Of a DNA stretch of 18,917 nt, positions 1 through 7,356 are shown one piece after another. The stretch is from positions 1 to 18,917 of the forward strand of contig JABZLM010000027.1 of the NCBI GenBank assembly GCA_015256775.1, in the 5' to 3' direction. The notes beneath the pieces were generated by a model that had not been told where the DNA came from, did not search any database, and saw only the letters and a program-made list of their open reading frames with translations. Source of the stretch: Solobacterium sp. (GTDB lineage Bacteria; Bacillota_I; Bacilli_A; Erysipelotrichales; Erysipelotrichaceae). The stretch's first letter is position 1, and every line of letters starts with the position of its first letter. A program made the position numbers and the translations under genes.

Positions 1-135
1 AGTACCTTGGATACCTTTTTTCATGTGTACATCAAATGAAAGATGTGGCGCATAAAACAGCAAGAACATTGCCGAGATGAGTAAGAACCATACGGCTCTA
101 CGTATATTTAATTTTTCTTTTATAATTTTCATCAT
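1..135 (-). CDS. N-terminus of an unknown membrane or secreted protein, cut by the window edge
   Basis: An open frame starts at an ATG whose first base is at 135 and runs without a stop to the window edge, giving 45 codons. A ribosome-binding site, GGGAAG, lies about 8 bases upstream (rc of 141-149). A second ATG directly follows the first and could be the real start. The peptide begins MMKIIKEKLNIRR, basic in character. It is followed by one hydrophobic stretch, roughly residues 15-34 (VWFLLISAMFLLFYAP), which fits a transmembrane segment or signal anchor with the N-terminus inside. Too little is present to name a family. The gene lies downstream of the metal GTPase group but behind that group's terminator, so it probably has its own promoter in 136-220, where I see no convincing one. 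Confidence 0.6.
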   Translation of the reverse strand, partial: MMKIIKEKLNIRRAVWFLLISAMFLLFYAPHLSFDVHMKKGIQGT

Positions 136-220
136 TTTATCACTTCCCTGAATAATGGTAGCACAAATAAGCAAAGTAAGTTAACTAACATAGGTAAAAA
201 TTAAAAAAGTTCAGAATAAA

Positions 221-246
221 AAAGAGTAATTCTTAAGAATTACCCT
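221..246 (-). terminator. Intrinsic terminator of the guaC/metal-GTPase gene group
   Basis: The segment 226-243 is a perfect 18-base palindrome (GTAATTC-TTAA-GAATTAC). Read on the minus strand it is followed at once by TCTTTTTTA. It lies 8 bases after the stop codon of the minus-strand GTPase/YcgQ-like gene. The stem is AT-rich and therefore only moderately stable, but its position and T-run fit rho-independent termination. Confidence 0.7.
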
Positions 247-251
247 AGTGA

Positions 252-1193
252 TTAACTGAAATATACGAACTCATCTTGTGGTTTTTGGTAGTTTTGAATG
301 CGGTTTGCGTAAAGGACAAGAGTCTTTCCACCATTATCTAATGGGATGGTCTTAAGATTACCTTGTACTTCATACCAGTTATCCTTTTCGAGTTCTTCAA
401 CTTTCACACCTGTGACGGTTAAGCCGCACAGGCTTGTATCATTTGCACAGCATACCATTGCTTGTCTGCCCATGATAAATGTTTGATGATAGCCTGGTAA
501 TGTTTCGGTGAACTTACCGCGTAGGATGATTTCTTTCCCGTCATATTTATCTGGGTTTTCAATCGCATCCATATACCAGATGCCATAATCATCATCTTTG
601 ATATCGATGATAGCGGCATTGATATTGAATGGTAGTACACCTTCTTTAAGAGTGACCTGGGCACCGTGTTCGCCTTCGTAGAAAATCTGAGCTTTTTTAT
701 TAATAGCTTTGATATTGCCACGCAGCATTGATGCGGAGGTATCTGGTGTACAACGATTACAGATAATTGTATCGCTGTATTTTAACTGCTCGTAAATGAC
801 AGAACGCATTGCGTTAATATACATTTGGAAAGTTGTCGCATCTACTGTTGTAAGAATCTGTACCAAAGGCCAGAAGTTTGGCATCTGTGACAAGATAAAC
901 GGTGTGATTGCGAGGGTTCCATTGTATTCAATAAATACTTGGTTTGGATGATAAATTGTATCTAATTCGCGAATCTTTTCTACGTTTAAATCCTCTGGAG
1001 AGTCCATGTATTCAACGAATGCTTTGCGCTCTGCGAGGTATTTATCGTTGTATCGAACTTCACCTTGTTCAAAACAGATGATTAACGTACGGCTATTTTC
1101 TTCCATAAAGGAAGGGTCGTTGAGTGTGTCTAAGATTAAAGAAGTTTTACCGGAATCAAGAAATCCCGTAAAGAGATAAACAGGGGTTGCCAT
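252..1193 (-). CDS. G3E-family GTPase fused to a C-terminal YcgQ-like (DUF1980/TIGR03943-type) domain
   Basis: The protein has 313 residues. Residues 1-185 resemble a G3E (CobW/HypB/UreG) GTPase. They contain a P-loop TGFLDSGKTS at 9-18, a Walker-B-like FIEYNGT at 87-93 where the family has I-E-P-S-G, and a degenerate guanine-specificity motif NRCTPD at 146-151. The CxCC metal motif normal in COG0523 proteins is absent. Residues about 210-313 resemble the soluble end of YcgQ-type proteins: DKYDGKEI, then CCANDTSLCG at 248-257 (compare CCAAD in that family), then WYEVQG, ending PQDEFVYF. YcgQ is normally a membrane-associated partner of the permease YcgR, so finding this domain on a GTPase is notable. 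The ATG lies one base after the stop of the upstream Cys/His-rich GTPase gene, without a strong separate Shine-Dalgarno, so translation is probably coupled. A role in metal (possibly zinc) trafficking is inferred from the family and the neighbour. The domain assignment rests on remembered motifs. Confidence 0.75.
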   Translation of the reverse strand: MATPVYLFTGFLDSGKTSLILDTLNDPSFMEENSRTLIICFEQGEVRYNDKYLAERKAFVEYMDSPEDLNVEKIRELDTIYHPNQVFIEYNGTLAITPFILSQMPNFWPLVQILTTVDATTFQMYINAMRSVIYEQLKYSDTIICNRCTPDTSASMLRGNIKAINKKAQIFYEGEHGAQVTLKEGVLPFNINAAIIDIKDDDYGIWYMDAIENPDKYDGKEIILRGKFTETLPGYHQTFIMGRQAMVCCANDTSLCGLTVTGVKVEELEKDNWYEVQGNLKTIPLDNGGKTLVLYANRIQNYQKPQDEFVYFS

Positions 1194-1194
1194 C

Positions 1195-2370
1195 TTACTT
1201 CACCGCAAAGATTTCTTTAATGCGATCAACATCTACCTGGTCACCAATGACAGTGATTAAACCAGTATAAGCAGGGGAACCAATGCGGATATCTGCATCT
1301 CCTGGTACATAGTCAAAGAATAACCAACTTCCATCTGTACTTGGGACGATGCCCTTAGCACGGATGATATGCTCATCTAACTCGGAAAGTGCTAGTGCAA
1401 TGTCTTCTACAGAGTATTTGTTTACTGTTTCAATACCGATTGATGTGAATACTTCATCCGCATCGTGTCCATGATGGTGGTGATGGTGATGTTCATGATC
1501 GTGATGATCATGGCCACAACAGCAACACTCTTCCTCATCATGTTCTTCTTCCTCGTGGTGGTGATGGCAGCAACATTCTTCATCATCATGATGATGTTCA
1601 TGATGGTGCTCTTCATGTTCATGAGAACCACAACAGCAGCACTCTTCTTCCTCGTGGTGGTGATGATGTTCGTGTTCGTGGTGGTCATGGTCACAGCAAC
1701 AATCGTCATCGTCGTCTTCGTCATGACAACCACATCCACAACAGCAGCACTCTTCTTCCTCTTCGAGTTCTGGGAAGCCGTCTGTAGAGCCTTCCATTGC
1801 GTCGATGATAGCTTGACCAGAGAGGTCATCCCATGGTGTCGTGATGATTCTTGCGTCATGGTTTAACTCACGAATAATTGCGATATCCTTTTGTAATGTT
1901 TCTTCATCAACGAGTTGTGTTCTGGATAAGATGACACAAGCAGCTGTGGAAATCTGATCATCGAAGAATTCCTTGAAGTTTTTGTGGTATATTTCACAAC
2001 GCTTTGCGTCTACAACAGTACTGTAACTATTTAGTTGTAAACCTTCTACATCTTTTACAACTGCTAAGATATCGGATAATTTACCAACACCGGAAGGTTC
2101 AATAATGATGTGGTCAGGGTCATACTTCTTGACTACTTCTTGTAAAGCATTGCGGAAGTCACCTTGTAATGTACAGCAGATACATCCACTGTTGATTTCA
2201 TTGACAACGATACCGGCATCTTTTAAGAAACCACCGTCAATTCCAATTTCGCCAAATTCGTTTTCAACAAGAACTACTTTTTTACCTGCATATACTTCTT
2301 TGATTAACTTTTGTATCAATGTTGTTTTTCCGGCTCCTAGAAAGCCGGAGATAATATCAATCTTTGTCAT
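1195..2370 (-). CDS. CobW/COG0523 G3E GTPase (putative metallochaperone) with a very large Cys/His/Asp/Glu metal-binding tract
   Basis: With the ATG at 2370 the protein has 391 residues. That start has AAGAAGG 7 bases upstream. An in-frame ATG at 2388 has a poorer site. The GTPase domain has the P-loop GFLGAGKTT (about 9-17), the family metal motif GCICC (62-66), Walker-B-like IIEPSGVG (89-96) and a degenerate SRTQLVD in place of NKxD. Residues about 201-303 form a low-complexity tract with roughly 20 Cys and 35 His among Asp/Glu. It contains CCCC three times and CCC twice. A CobW C-terminal-like domain follows (about 305-391). COG0523 proteins are GTP-dependent metal (often zinc) chaperones, and a His-rich linker is common in them, but runs of four Cys are not. 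The gene is 59 bases downstream of guaC and one base from the next GTPase gene. Metal identity cannot be read from the sequence; zinc is the default guess. Confidence 0.9.
   Translation of the reverse strand: MTKIDIISGFLGAGKTTLIQKLIKEVYAGKKVVLVENEFGEIGIDGGFLKDAGIVVNEINSGCICCTLQGDFRNALQEVVKKYDPDHIIIEPSGVGKLSDILAVVKDVEGLQLNSYSTVVDAKRCEIYHKNFKEFFDDQISTAACVILSRTQLVDEETLQKDIAIIRELNHDARIITTPWDDLSGQAIIDAMEGSTDGFPELEEEEECCCCGCGCHDEDDDDDCCCDHDHHEHEHHHHHEEEECCCCGSHEHEEHHHEHHHDDEECCCHHHHEEEEHDEEECCCCGHDHHDHEHHHHHHHGHDADEVFTSIGIETVNKYSVEDIALALSELDEHIIRAKGIVPSTDGSWLFFDYVPGDADIRIGSPAYTGLITVIGDQVDVDRIKEIFAVK
1462..1770 (-). repeat. Imperfect tandem repeat encoding the Cys/His/acidic tract
   Basis: This low-complexity segment lies inside the COG0523 GTPase gene. 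The plus-strand phrase CCACAACAGCA(A/G)CACTCTTC recurs at 1514, 1628 and 1736, giving periods of 114 and 108 bases (38 and 36 codons). Each copy encodes a CCCC-G block followed by acidic and His runs. Two of the units also contain a CCC block in the middle. The pattern suggests growth by in-frame duplication and may vary in length between strains. The opposite strand shows long open frames here, but only because of the biased composition. Confidence 0.8.
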
Positions 2371-2392
2371 TTCGTTACCTTCTTTCATTATT

Positions 2393-2420
2393 ATTATATC
2401 CTTTGCGTCAAATTCACCAA
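2393..2420 (-). promoter_or_regulatory. Possible promoter for the two metal GTPase genes
   Basis: On the minus strand a perfect -10 box TATAAT (rc of 2393-2398) lies 16 bases after TTGGTG (rc of 2415-2420), a half-match to the -35 consensus. A transcript starting about seven bases further on would still carry the AAGAAGG ribosome-binding site of the GTPase start at 2370. The genes may also be read through from guaC, since no terminator is seen between them. Confidence 0.4.
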
Positions 2421-2429
2421 ATAGAATGC

Positions 2430-3416
2430 CTAATGCGTATCGCCATTAAAAATAGAATTCTTTACAATGACATAATCAACATAGCGAATTGCGTTTAAAT
2501 CTTTTCCGCCTGCATAGGAGATGGATGATTGAAGGTCTTGTTGCATTTCGGTTAGTGTATCCATGATAGAACCTTTACACGGTACAAGTAGTTTTTTGCC
2601 TTCTACGTTTTTTCGGATACCTTTTTGATATTCGGAAGCACTACCGAAGTATTCCTTCATTTCAATACCATCTTTCATCACGGTATTACCTGGTGATTCA
2701 GTATGTCCGGCAAATAGGGAACCAATCATAACCATGCTTGCGCCAAAGCGAATCGACTTTGCAATATCACCATTTGAACGGATACCGCCATCGGCAATGA
2801 TTGGCTTACGTGCAGCTTTTGCACACCAACGCAAAGCAGCCAACTGCCAGCCACCTGTGCCAAAGCCTGTTTTTAATTTTGTGATACATACTTTACCAGG
2901 ACCAATACCAACTTTCGTTGCATCTGCGCCTGCATTTTCAAGCTCACGAACGCCTTCAGGTGTTCCTACATTGCCTGCAATGACAAATGTGTCTGGTAGG
3001 TGTTTTTTGATATGTTTGATCATATTGATGACGGCATTGGAGTGACCATGAGCAATATCAATGGTAATGTAATCTGGAACTAAATGATGGTTTGCAAGGT
3101 CTACAATGAATTGATATTCATTTTCTTTTACACCAACGCTAATGGAAGAAATCAATCCTTTGTCGTTCATCATCTGTACAAACTGAAGACGACTTTCAGG
3201 AGTGAAACGATGCATGATATAGAAATATCCATTCTCTGCAAGCTTAATTGCTAGAGATTCATCAATGACTGTCTGCATGTTTGCTGGGACGACTGGTAAT
3301 TTAAAGCAATGTTTGCCAAATCGTGTTGTTGTATCACATTCTGAACGACTGTTTACAATACACTTATTTGGTATTAGTTGAATGTCTTCGTAATCAAAAA
3401 CTGTAAAATTTTCCAT
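2430..3416 (-). CDS. guaC: GMP reductase
   Basis: The 328-residue protein converts GMP to IMP and ammonia with NADPH, linking guanine nucleotides back to the purine pool. It is an IMPDH/GMPR TIM barrel with no CBS insert, and its length is normal for the Gram-positive type. The catalytic loop GIGPGKVCITK holds the active Cys at about residue 177. IDIAHGHS, AGNVGTPE and ADGGIRSNGD are typical phosphate- and substrate-site motifs. The N-terminus VFDYEDIQLIPNKCIV is characteristic of GuaC. I chose the ATG at 3416 rather than a GTG at 3428. The ATG has AAAGTGGG about 7 bases upstream, and the GTG extension (MGFF) would sit directly on that site. A hairpin followed by seven T covers the ribosome-binding site and start. 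The gene is divergent from oppA. Confidence 0.95.
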   Translation of the reverse strand: MENFTVFDYEDIQLIPNKCIVNSRSECDTTTRFGKHCFKLPVVPANMQTVIDESLAIKLAENGYFYIMHRFTPESRLQFVQMMNDKGLISSISVGVKENEYQFIVDLANHHLVPDYITIDIAHGHSNAVINMIKHIKKHLPDTFVIAGNVGTPEGVRELENAGADATKVGIGPGKVCITKLKTGFGTGGWQLAALRWCAKAARKPIIADGGIRSNGDIAKSIRFGASMVMIGSLFAGHTESPGNTVMKDGIEMKEYFGSASEYQKGIRKNVEGKKLLVPCKGSIMDTLTEMQQDLQSSISYAGGKDLNAIRYVDYVIVKNSIFNGDTH

Positions 3417-3444
3417 AAAAAAACCCACTTTCTTTGAAATGGGG
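3417..3444 (-). promoter_or_regulatory. Hairpin plus T7 over the guaC ribosome-binding site
   Basis: On the minus strand, CCCA-TTTC-AAA-GAAA-G-TGGG (rc of 3424-3443) folds into an 8-base-pair stem with one bulged G and a three-base loop. Seven T follow directly and then the guaC ATG. The 3' arm contains the likely Shine-Dalgarno. It could act as a translation block, a weak attenuator, or by chance as nothing. No purine riboswitch aptamer is evident upstream. Confidence 0.4.
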
Positions 3445-3542
3445 AAAATTTATTATCCTCATATACAATAGCACGAATTGACAGGATTAGTTTGAGATAG
3501 TTAACGGAAAGCGAGGATATTTTAAGATATAAAATAGTATAA

Positions 3543-3590
3543 ATGTAAGAATTTACATAAATTAAATGATAAATATTTACATAATTTATG
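3543..3590. promoter_or_regulatory. Dyad and repeated half-sites upstream of oppA (possible operator)
   Basis: This lies in the 250-base divergent intergenic region between guaC and oppA. ATGTAA-GAAT-TTACAT at 3543-3558 is a perfect 6-4-6 inverted repeat. The half-site TTTACATAA at 3552-3560 returns at 3576-3584, 24 bases later, inside a second looser dyad (ATGAT...TACAT, 3566-3582). The 16-base dyad has the length and outer bases of a CcpA cre site but lacks the central CG. It does not match the GlnR/TnrA spacing. The regulator is unknown. The rest of 3445-3609 is AT-rich, and I see no further gene in it. Confidence 0.4.
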
Positions 3591-3609
3591 AAAGAAAAGA
3601 AAAAAGTAC

Positions 3610-3638
3610 TTGAAAAACTTTTTGAAACATTTTAAACT
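3610..3638 (+). promoter_or_regulatory. Probable promoter of the opp operon
   Basis: TTGAAA (3610-3615) and TAAACT (3633-3638) are separated by 17 bases, matching sigma-A elements at 5 of 6 and 4 of 6 positions. The transcript would begin near 3645, leaving a short leader with AGGAGG before the ATG at 3667. Confidence 0.5.
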
Positions 3639-3666
3639 CAGTGTATCTTTTAGGAGGGAAATAGTT

Positions 3667-5295
3667 ATGAAAGCAAAGAAGATAGCGGCAACTGGTTTAG
3701 CTGCAGCGATGAGTATGGCAGTACTAGCGGGCTGTGGTCCAAAGTCAGAAGTGGCCACAACTACGACAGTAACAATTGCATTCGATACTGATATGAGTTC
3801 AATGGATAATTCAGTTGCGACAGATGGTTCTTCCTTCTCGATGCAAATGATGGGTTTATCTGGACTTCTTGCGTTGGATGAATCAGGAACACCTGTTCCA
3901 GACTTAGCGGAAAGTTATGATGTAAGTGATGATGGTCTTACTTACACTTTCCATCTAAAGAAGGATGCACAGTGGTCTAATGGAACACCAATCAAAGCAA
4001 ATGATGTTGTTTACAGTTGGCATCGTTTAGTGAGTCCTACACTTGCAAGTGAGTATGCTTTCATCTTAGATACGATGCATGTTGTAAATGCGGCTGATGT
4101 TATTGCAGGTAAAAAAGATGCTAAGGAGTTGGGTGTTGAAGCGGTAGATGATCATACAGTAAAGGTGAGTTTATCTCTACCATGTAGTTTCTTACCATCA
4201 TTGATGGCATTTCCACCTCTATTCCCATTGAATGAGGAATATGTAACATCGCAAGGTGATCAATATGCATTATCCCCAGAAAATATGATCTACTCTGGAC
4301 AGTATGTCATGACAGATTGGAAACAGGGTAATGAATATACATTCGAAAAGAATGATAAGTATGTTAACGCAGATGAGGCGAAGGGTAAGGCTGATACAGT
4401 TGTCTTCAAGTTCATTCAGGATACACAGGCCGCAATGTTGTCATATCAGAATGGTGATATTGATGCGGTTAAACTACAGGGTGAACAAGTTGATCAATAT
4501 AGTTCTCAAGAAGGCTTTACAAATCGTTTACAAGGTTATCTATGGTACTTATCTATTAACTTCAATAATCCAGTCTTACAAAATGCAAACTTACGTACAG
4601 CACTAAGTTATGCTGTAGATCGTGAAGCAATTGCAAAAGATGTATTAAAAGATGGTTCTGTTGCTGCTAGAGGTTTTGTTCCTTCAGAGTTTGCGACAGG
4701 TCCAGATAAAAAAGACTATGTTGATACAGCAGACACTTTAACAGAGTACAATCCTGATAAGGCAGCGGAATACTATAAGAAGGCTGTTGCGGAATTGGGT
4801 AAAGATGTTTCCTTTACATTATTATTCGAGGATACAGAAGCTTCTAAGTCAGTTGCAGAGAATCTACAGGCACAGTTACAGAAGAACTGCCCTGGTTTAA
4901 CAGTAACTCTTGACCAAAAGCCTAAGAAGACAAGATTACAGCTAATGATTTCACATGACTATGATATTGGTCTAACACGTTGGGGACCAGACTATGCAGA
5001 TCCACAATCATTCATGGATTTGGTAACAACTACAAGTACTTACAACCAAGGTTCTTACAGCAACCCTGCATATGATGCACTTATTGCAAAAGCTGAGACA
5101 GGTGAAGATGCCGCAAATGCGGAAGCTCGTTGGAAGGATTTCCAAGAAGCTGAAAAGATTTTAGTACAACAAGACCATGGTGTTATCCCAATCTATCAGA
5201 ATGGTGGTGCGATGATGATTAATCCTAAGGTATCTGGTATTCGTTTCCACAGTGGTGGTGTTGACGATTACAGATGGATGGTCGTGTCACAGTAA
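3667..5295 (+). CDS. oppA: Oligopeptide-binding lipoprotein of the ABC importer
   Basis: The 542-residue extracellular solute-binding protein (SBP_bac_5 family) captures peptides for the OppBCDF transporter. The N-terminus MKAKKIAATGLAAAMSMAVL ends in the lipobox LAGC, so Cys23 becomes the lipid-anchored first residue. Family features include PDLAESYDVSDDGLTYTFHLKKDA, DVVYSWHRL and a C-terminal segment with GLTRWGPDYADPQSF. I chose the ATG at 3667 because AGGAGG lies nine bases upstream and because it places the signal peptide correctly. The longer frame from 3610 lacks both features and overlaps the promoter. It is first in an oppABCDF operon and is separated from oppB by a hairpin that may favour extra OppA synthesis. 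Substrate range cannot be read. Peptide rather than nickel uptake is inferred from the Gram-positive OppD type. Confidence 0.93.
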   Translation: MKAKKIAATGLAAAMSMAVLAGCGPKSEVATTTTVTIAFDTDMSSMDNSVATDGSSFSMQMMGLSGLLALDESGTPVPDLAESYDVSDDGLTYTFHLKKDAQWSNGTPIKANDVVYSWHRLVSPTLASEYAFILDTMHVVNAADVIAGKKDAKELGVEAVDDHTVKVSLSLPCSFLPSLMAFPPLFPLNEEYVTSQGDQYALSPENMIYSGQYVMTDWKQGNEYTFEKNDKYVNADEAKGKADTVVFKFIQDTQAAMLSYQNGDIDAVKLQGEQVDQYSSQEGFTNRLQGYLWYLSINFNNPVLQNANLRTALSYAVDREAIAKDVLKDGSVAARGFVPSEFATGPDKKDYVDTADTLTEYNPDKAAEYYKKAVAELGKDVSFTLLFEDTEASKSVAENLQAQLQKNCPGLTVTLDQKPKKTRLQLMISHDYDIGLTRWGPDYADPQSFMDLVTTTSTYNQGSYSNPAYDALIAKAETGEDAANAEARWKDFQEAEKILVQQDHGVIPIYQNGGAMMINPKVSGIRFHSGGVDDYRWMVVSQ

Positions 5296-5314
5296 CATTG
5301 TATAAAACAACATT

Positions 5315-5340
5315 ATAGAGCGGTATAAACGCCGCTCTAT
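5315..5340 (+). terminator. Intercistronic hairpin between oppA and oppB (partial terminator or 3' mRNA stabiliser)
   Basis: ATAGAGCGG (5315-5323) and CCGCTCTAT (5332-5340) form a perfect nine-base-pair stem with an eight-base loop, 19 bases after the oppA stop. The following bases, TCTGTTATC, are not a good T-run. Hairpins at this place commonly protect the binding-protein mRNA or reduce readthrough, making OppA more abundant than the membrane components. Confidence 0.65.
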
Positions 5341-5367
5341 TCTGTTATCAAACAGAAAGGAGTCTTC

Positions 5368-6303
5368 ATGTTTAAATATATTACCAAGCGTGTCGTGATT
5401 AGCTTTCTAACATTATTAGCAATCTTGCTTGTATTGTTTCTGATGTTGGAATTAATGCCTGGTTCTCCATTTAATGATGAAAAGTTAACATCCTCACAGT
5501 TAGCTTTGTTAAATGCGAAATATGGTTTAAGTGATCCAGTTTTGATTCGCTTCTTCCGCTATGTCGCAAATATGTTTCAAGGTGACTTTGGTGTATCTTA
5601 TGTTATCAATAAGAATAAAGCTGTATCTGCTTTGATTAGTGGACCACTTTCCTTATCGATTCGCATTGGTGCTATGGCAATGGTTGTGGGTTCGATTCTA
5701 GGACTTATTTTAGGAGTTGCGGCTGCACTCAATCACAATACTTGGGTCGATACACTATGTTCCTTTATTTCTATCATAGGTGTATCCGTTCCATCGTATG
5801 TATTTGCATTAGTGTTAATGTATTACGTCGGCTTTAAACTCAGCTGGACGCCAATTCTATTCTCCGCAAAGAATGCTGGTGCATCTATGATACTACCTGT
5901 ACTTGCATTATCGATGTTTCCACTTGCGAATGTTTCTCGTTTTACACGTTCAGAATTAATCGATGTATTAGGCTCTGATTATATTCAATTAGTCAAGGCG
6001 AAAGGTGTAAAACAAACAGGTTTGATTCTAAACCATGCATTACGGAATGCATTAATTCCTATCGTTACGATTATGGGCCCATTGTTAGTAAATCTTTTGA
6101 CGGGATCAATGGTCGTTGAAAAGGTATTTGGTATTCCTGGTATCGGTATGTTGATGGTACAAGCAATTCAGAATAACGATTATAACGTTGTAATTGCATG
6201 TGCATTTATCTATTCAGCATTGTATATTTTTGTGATGTTAATTATTGATATTCTCTATGGTTTCATTGATCCACGTATTCGTGTGGCAAAGGAGGGTAAT
6301 TAA
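5368..6303 (+). CDS. oppB: Oligopeptide ABC transporter permease OppB
   Basis: This integral membrane protein has 311 residues and about six transmembrane helices. It is one of the two permeases forming the peptide channel. The N-terminus has the usual first helix (residues about 9-31) followed by LMPGSPFNDE, common to OppB/DppB. The cytoplasmic EAA-type coupling loop that contacts the ATPases is near SDYIQLVKAKGVKQTGLILNH, followed by HALRNALIPIV and VFGIPGIGMLM. The ATG at 5368 has AAAGGAG six bases upstream. The oppC ATG directly follows its stop codon, so the two are probably translationally coupled. Confidence 0.94.
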   Translation: MFKYITKRVVISFLTLLAILLVLFLMLELMPGSPFNDEKLTSSQLALLNAKYGLSDPVLIRFFRYVANMFQGDFGVSYVINKNKAVSALISGPLSLSIRIGAMAMVVGSILGLILGVAAALNHNTWVDTLCSFISIIGVSVPSYVFALVLMYYVGFKLSWTPILFSAKNAGASMILPVLALSMFPLANVSRFTRSELIDVLGSDYIQLVKAKGVKQTGLILNHALRNALIPIVTIMGPLLVNLLTGSMVVEKVFGIPGIGMLMVQAIQNNDYNVVIACAFIYSALYIFVMLIIDILYGFIDPRIRVAKEGN

Positions 6304-7344
6304 ATGGATATGATTAAAAATAAACCTTTTTTGACAGATGAAAAAGTTGATGATTTTACAGCGGAAGATTTTGTCTTTGTACATCGTAATGAAGAATTAT
6401 TAGATGAAGCGTATACTGCAACTTCTTATGCAAAAGATGTTTGGATGCATTTCAAAAAGAATAAGGGTGCAGTTCTTGGGGCTATCATTATTATTGTAAT
6501 CATCTTACTGGCTATTATTGGACCGATGATTTCAGGGTATAAGGCTGATGCAATTAACCTTGATGTACAGAGTTTACCACCGCGTATTCAAGGAATTTAT
6601 AAACTAGGAATCTTTAGTGGTTATGAAAAGGGCGTTGATCAATACGCGGCTCATGGTGTCTCACAAGCATTTTATTGGTTTGGTACGGATACCAATGGAA
6701 GAGACTTATTTACGCGTGTATGGGAAGGCACAAGAGTATCGTTGATTATTGCATTAAGTGCAGTTGTAATCGACATTGTTATTGGTATGTCCTATGGATT
6801 AATCTCTGGTTACTTTGGTGGTAAGGTCGATATGGTCATGCAAAGATTCATGGAAATTTTAAATGGTATTCCAACCCTTGTGGTTGTAACACTATTAGGA
6901 CTTGTTCTTCCTCCGGGTATTACTTCCATCGTCTTTGCATTAATGATTACGGGATGGATTGGTATGGCGCGTATTTCCAGAGCGGAAGTATTAAAGCTGA
7001 AAGAATCCGAATTCATTCTTGCAAGTAGAACGCTTGGTGCAAAAAACTTCTCTATCATCTTTAAAGAAGTTATGCCAAATATCTTTGGACAATTAATTGT
7101 GATGTCAATGTTCTCAATTCCAAACGCTATCTTTACAGAAGCCTTCCTATCCTTCGTTGGTTTAGGTATTCAGGCTCCTGATGCATCACTTGGATCATTA
7201 ATATCCGATGGATATAAATCACTTACAGGTCATCCACATATTATCATGTCTGCGATTATCGTACTTGCATTACTGATGTTAAGTTTCAATCTATTTGCAG
7301 ATGGTATTCGTGATGCGTTCGATCCAAATCAAAAACAACGCTAG
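6304..7344 (+). CDS. oppC: Oligopeptide ABC transporter permease OppC
   Basis: The 346-residue membrane protein is partner of OppB. A cytoplasmic N-terminus of about 55 residues is followed by the first helix at 57-77 and a long outer loop. Then comes the family signature GTDTNGRDLFTRVWEGTRVSL (about 127-147). The EAA coupling loop is around AEVLKLKESEFILASRTLGAK, and AFLSFVGLGIQAPDASLGSLI is typical of OppC. The ATG at 6304 immediately follows the oppB stop, with AGGAGG eight bases upstream inside the end of oppB. A second in-frame ATG at 6310 is possible but less well placed. It ends 12 bases before oppD. Confidence 0.94.
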   Translation: MDMIKNKPFLTDEKVDDFTAEDFVFVHRNEELLDEAYTATSYAKDVWMHFKKNKGAVLGAIIIIVIILLAIIGPMISGYKADAINLDVQSLPPRIQGIYKLGIFSGYEKGVDQYAAHGVSQAFYWFGTDTNGRDLFTRVWEGTRVSLIIALSAVVIDIVIGMSYGLISGYFGGKVDMVMQRFMEILNGIPTLVVVTLLGLVLPPGITSIVFALMITGWIGMARISRAEVLKLKESEFILASRTLGAKNFSIIFKEVMPNIFGQLIVMSMFSIPNAIFTEAFLSFVGLGIQAPDASLGSLISDGYKSLTGHPHIIMSAIIVLALLMLSFNLFADGIRDAFDPNQKQR

Positions 7345-7356
7345 AAAGGAGTTTCC

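Noticed and set aside
1422..1859. Minus-strand open frame overlapping the same tract in another phase
   Set aside because: A frame-shifted shadow of the repeat (Thr/Met/Ile runs) inside a clearly genuine gene.
1465..1866. Long plus-strand open frame rich in Met, Val and Phe
   Set aside because: It is the antisense of the Cys/His/Glu repeat tract of the COG0523 GTPase. The biased codons simply leave no stops. No ribosome-binding site and no protein-like composition.
2371..2388. Six-residue N-terminal extension of the COG0523 GTPase (ATG at 2388)
   Set aside because: The ATG at 2370 has a better-spaced AAGAAGG, and the extension's codons contain that very site.
3478..3483. Perfect TTGACA on the plus strand upstream of oppA
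   Set aside because: No acceptable -10 box lies 16-18 bases downstream. The TTGAAA/TAAACT pair closer to oppA is more convincing.
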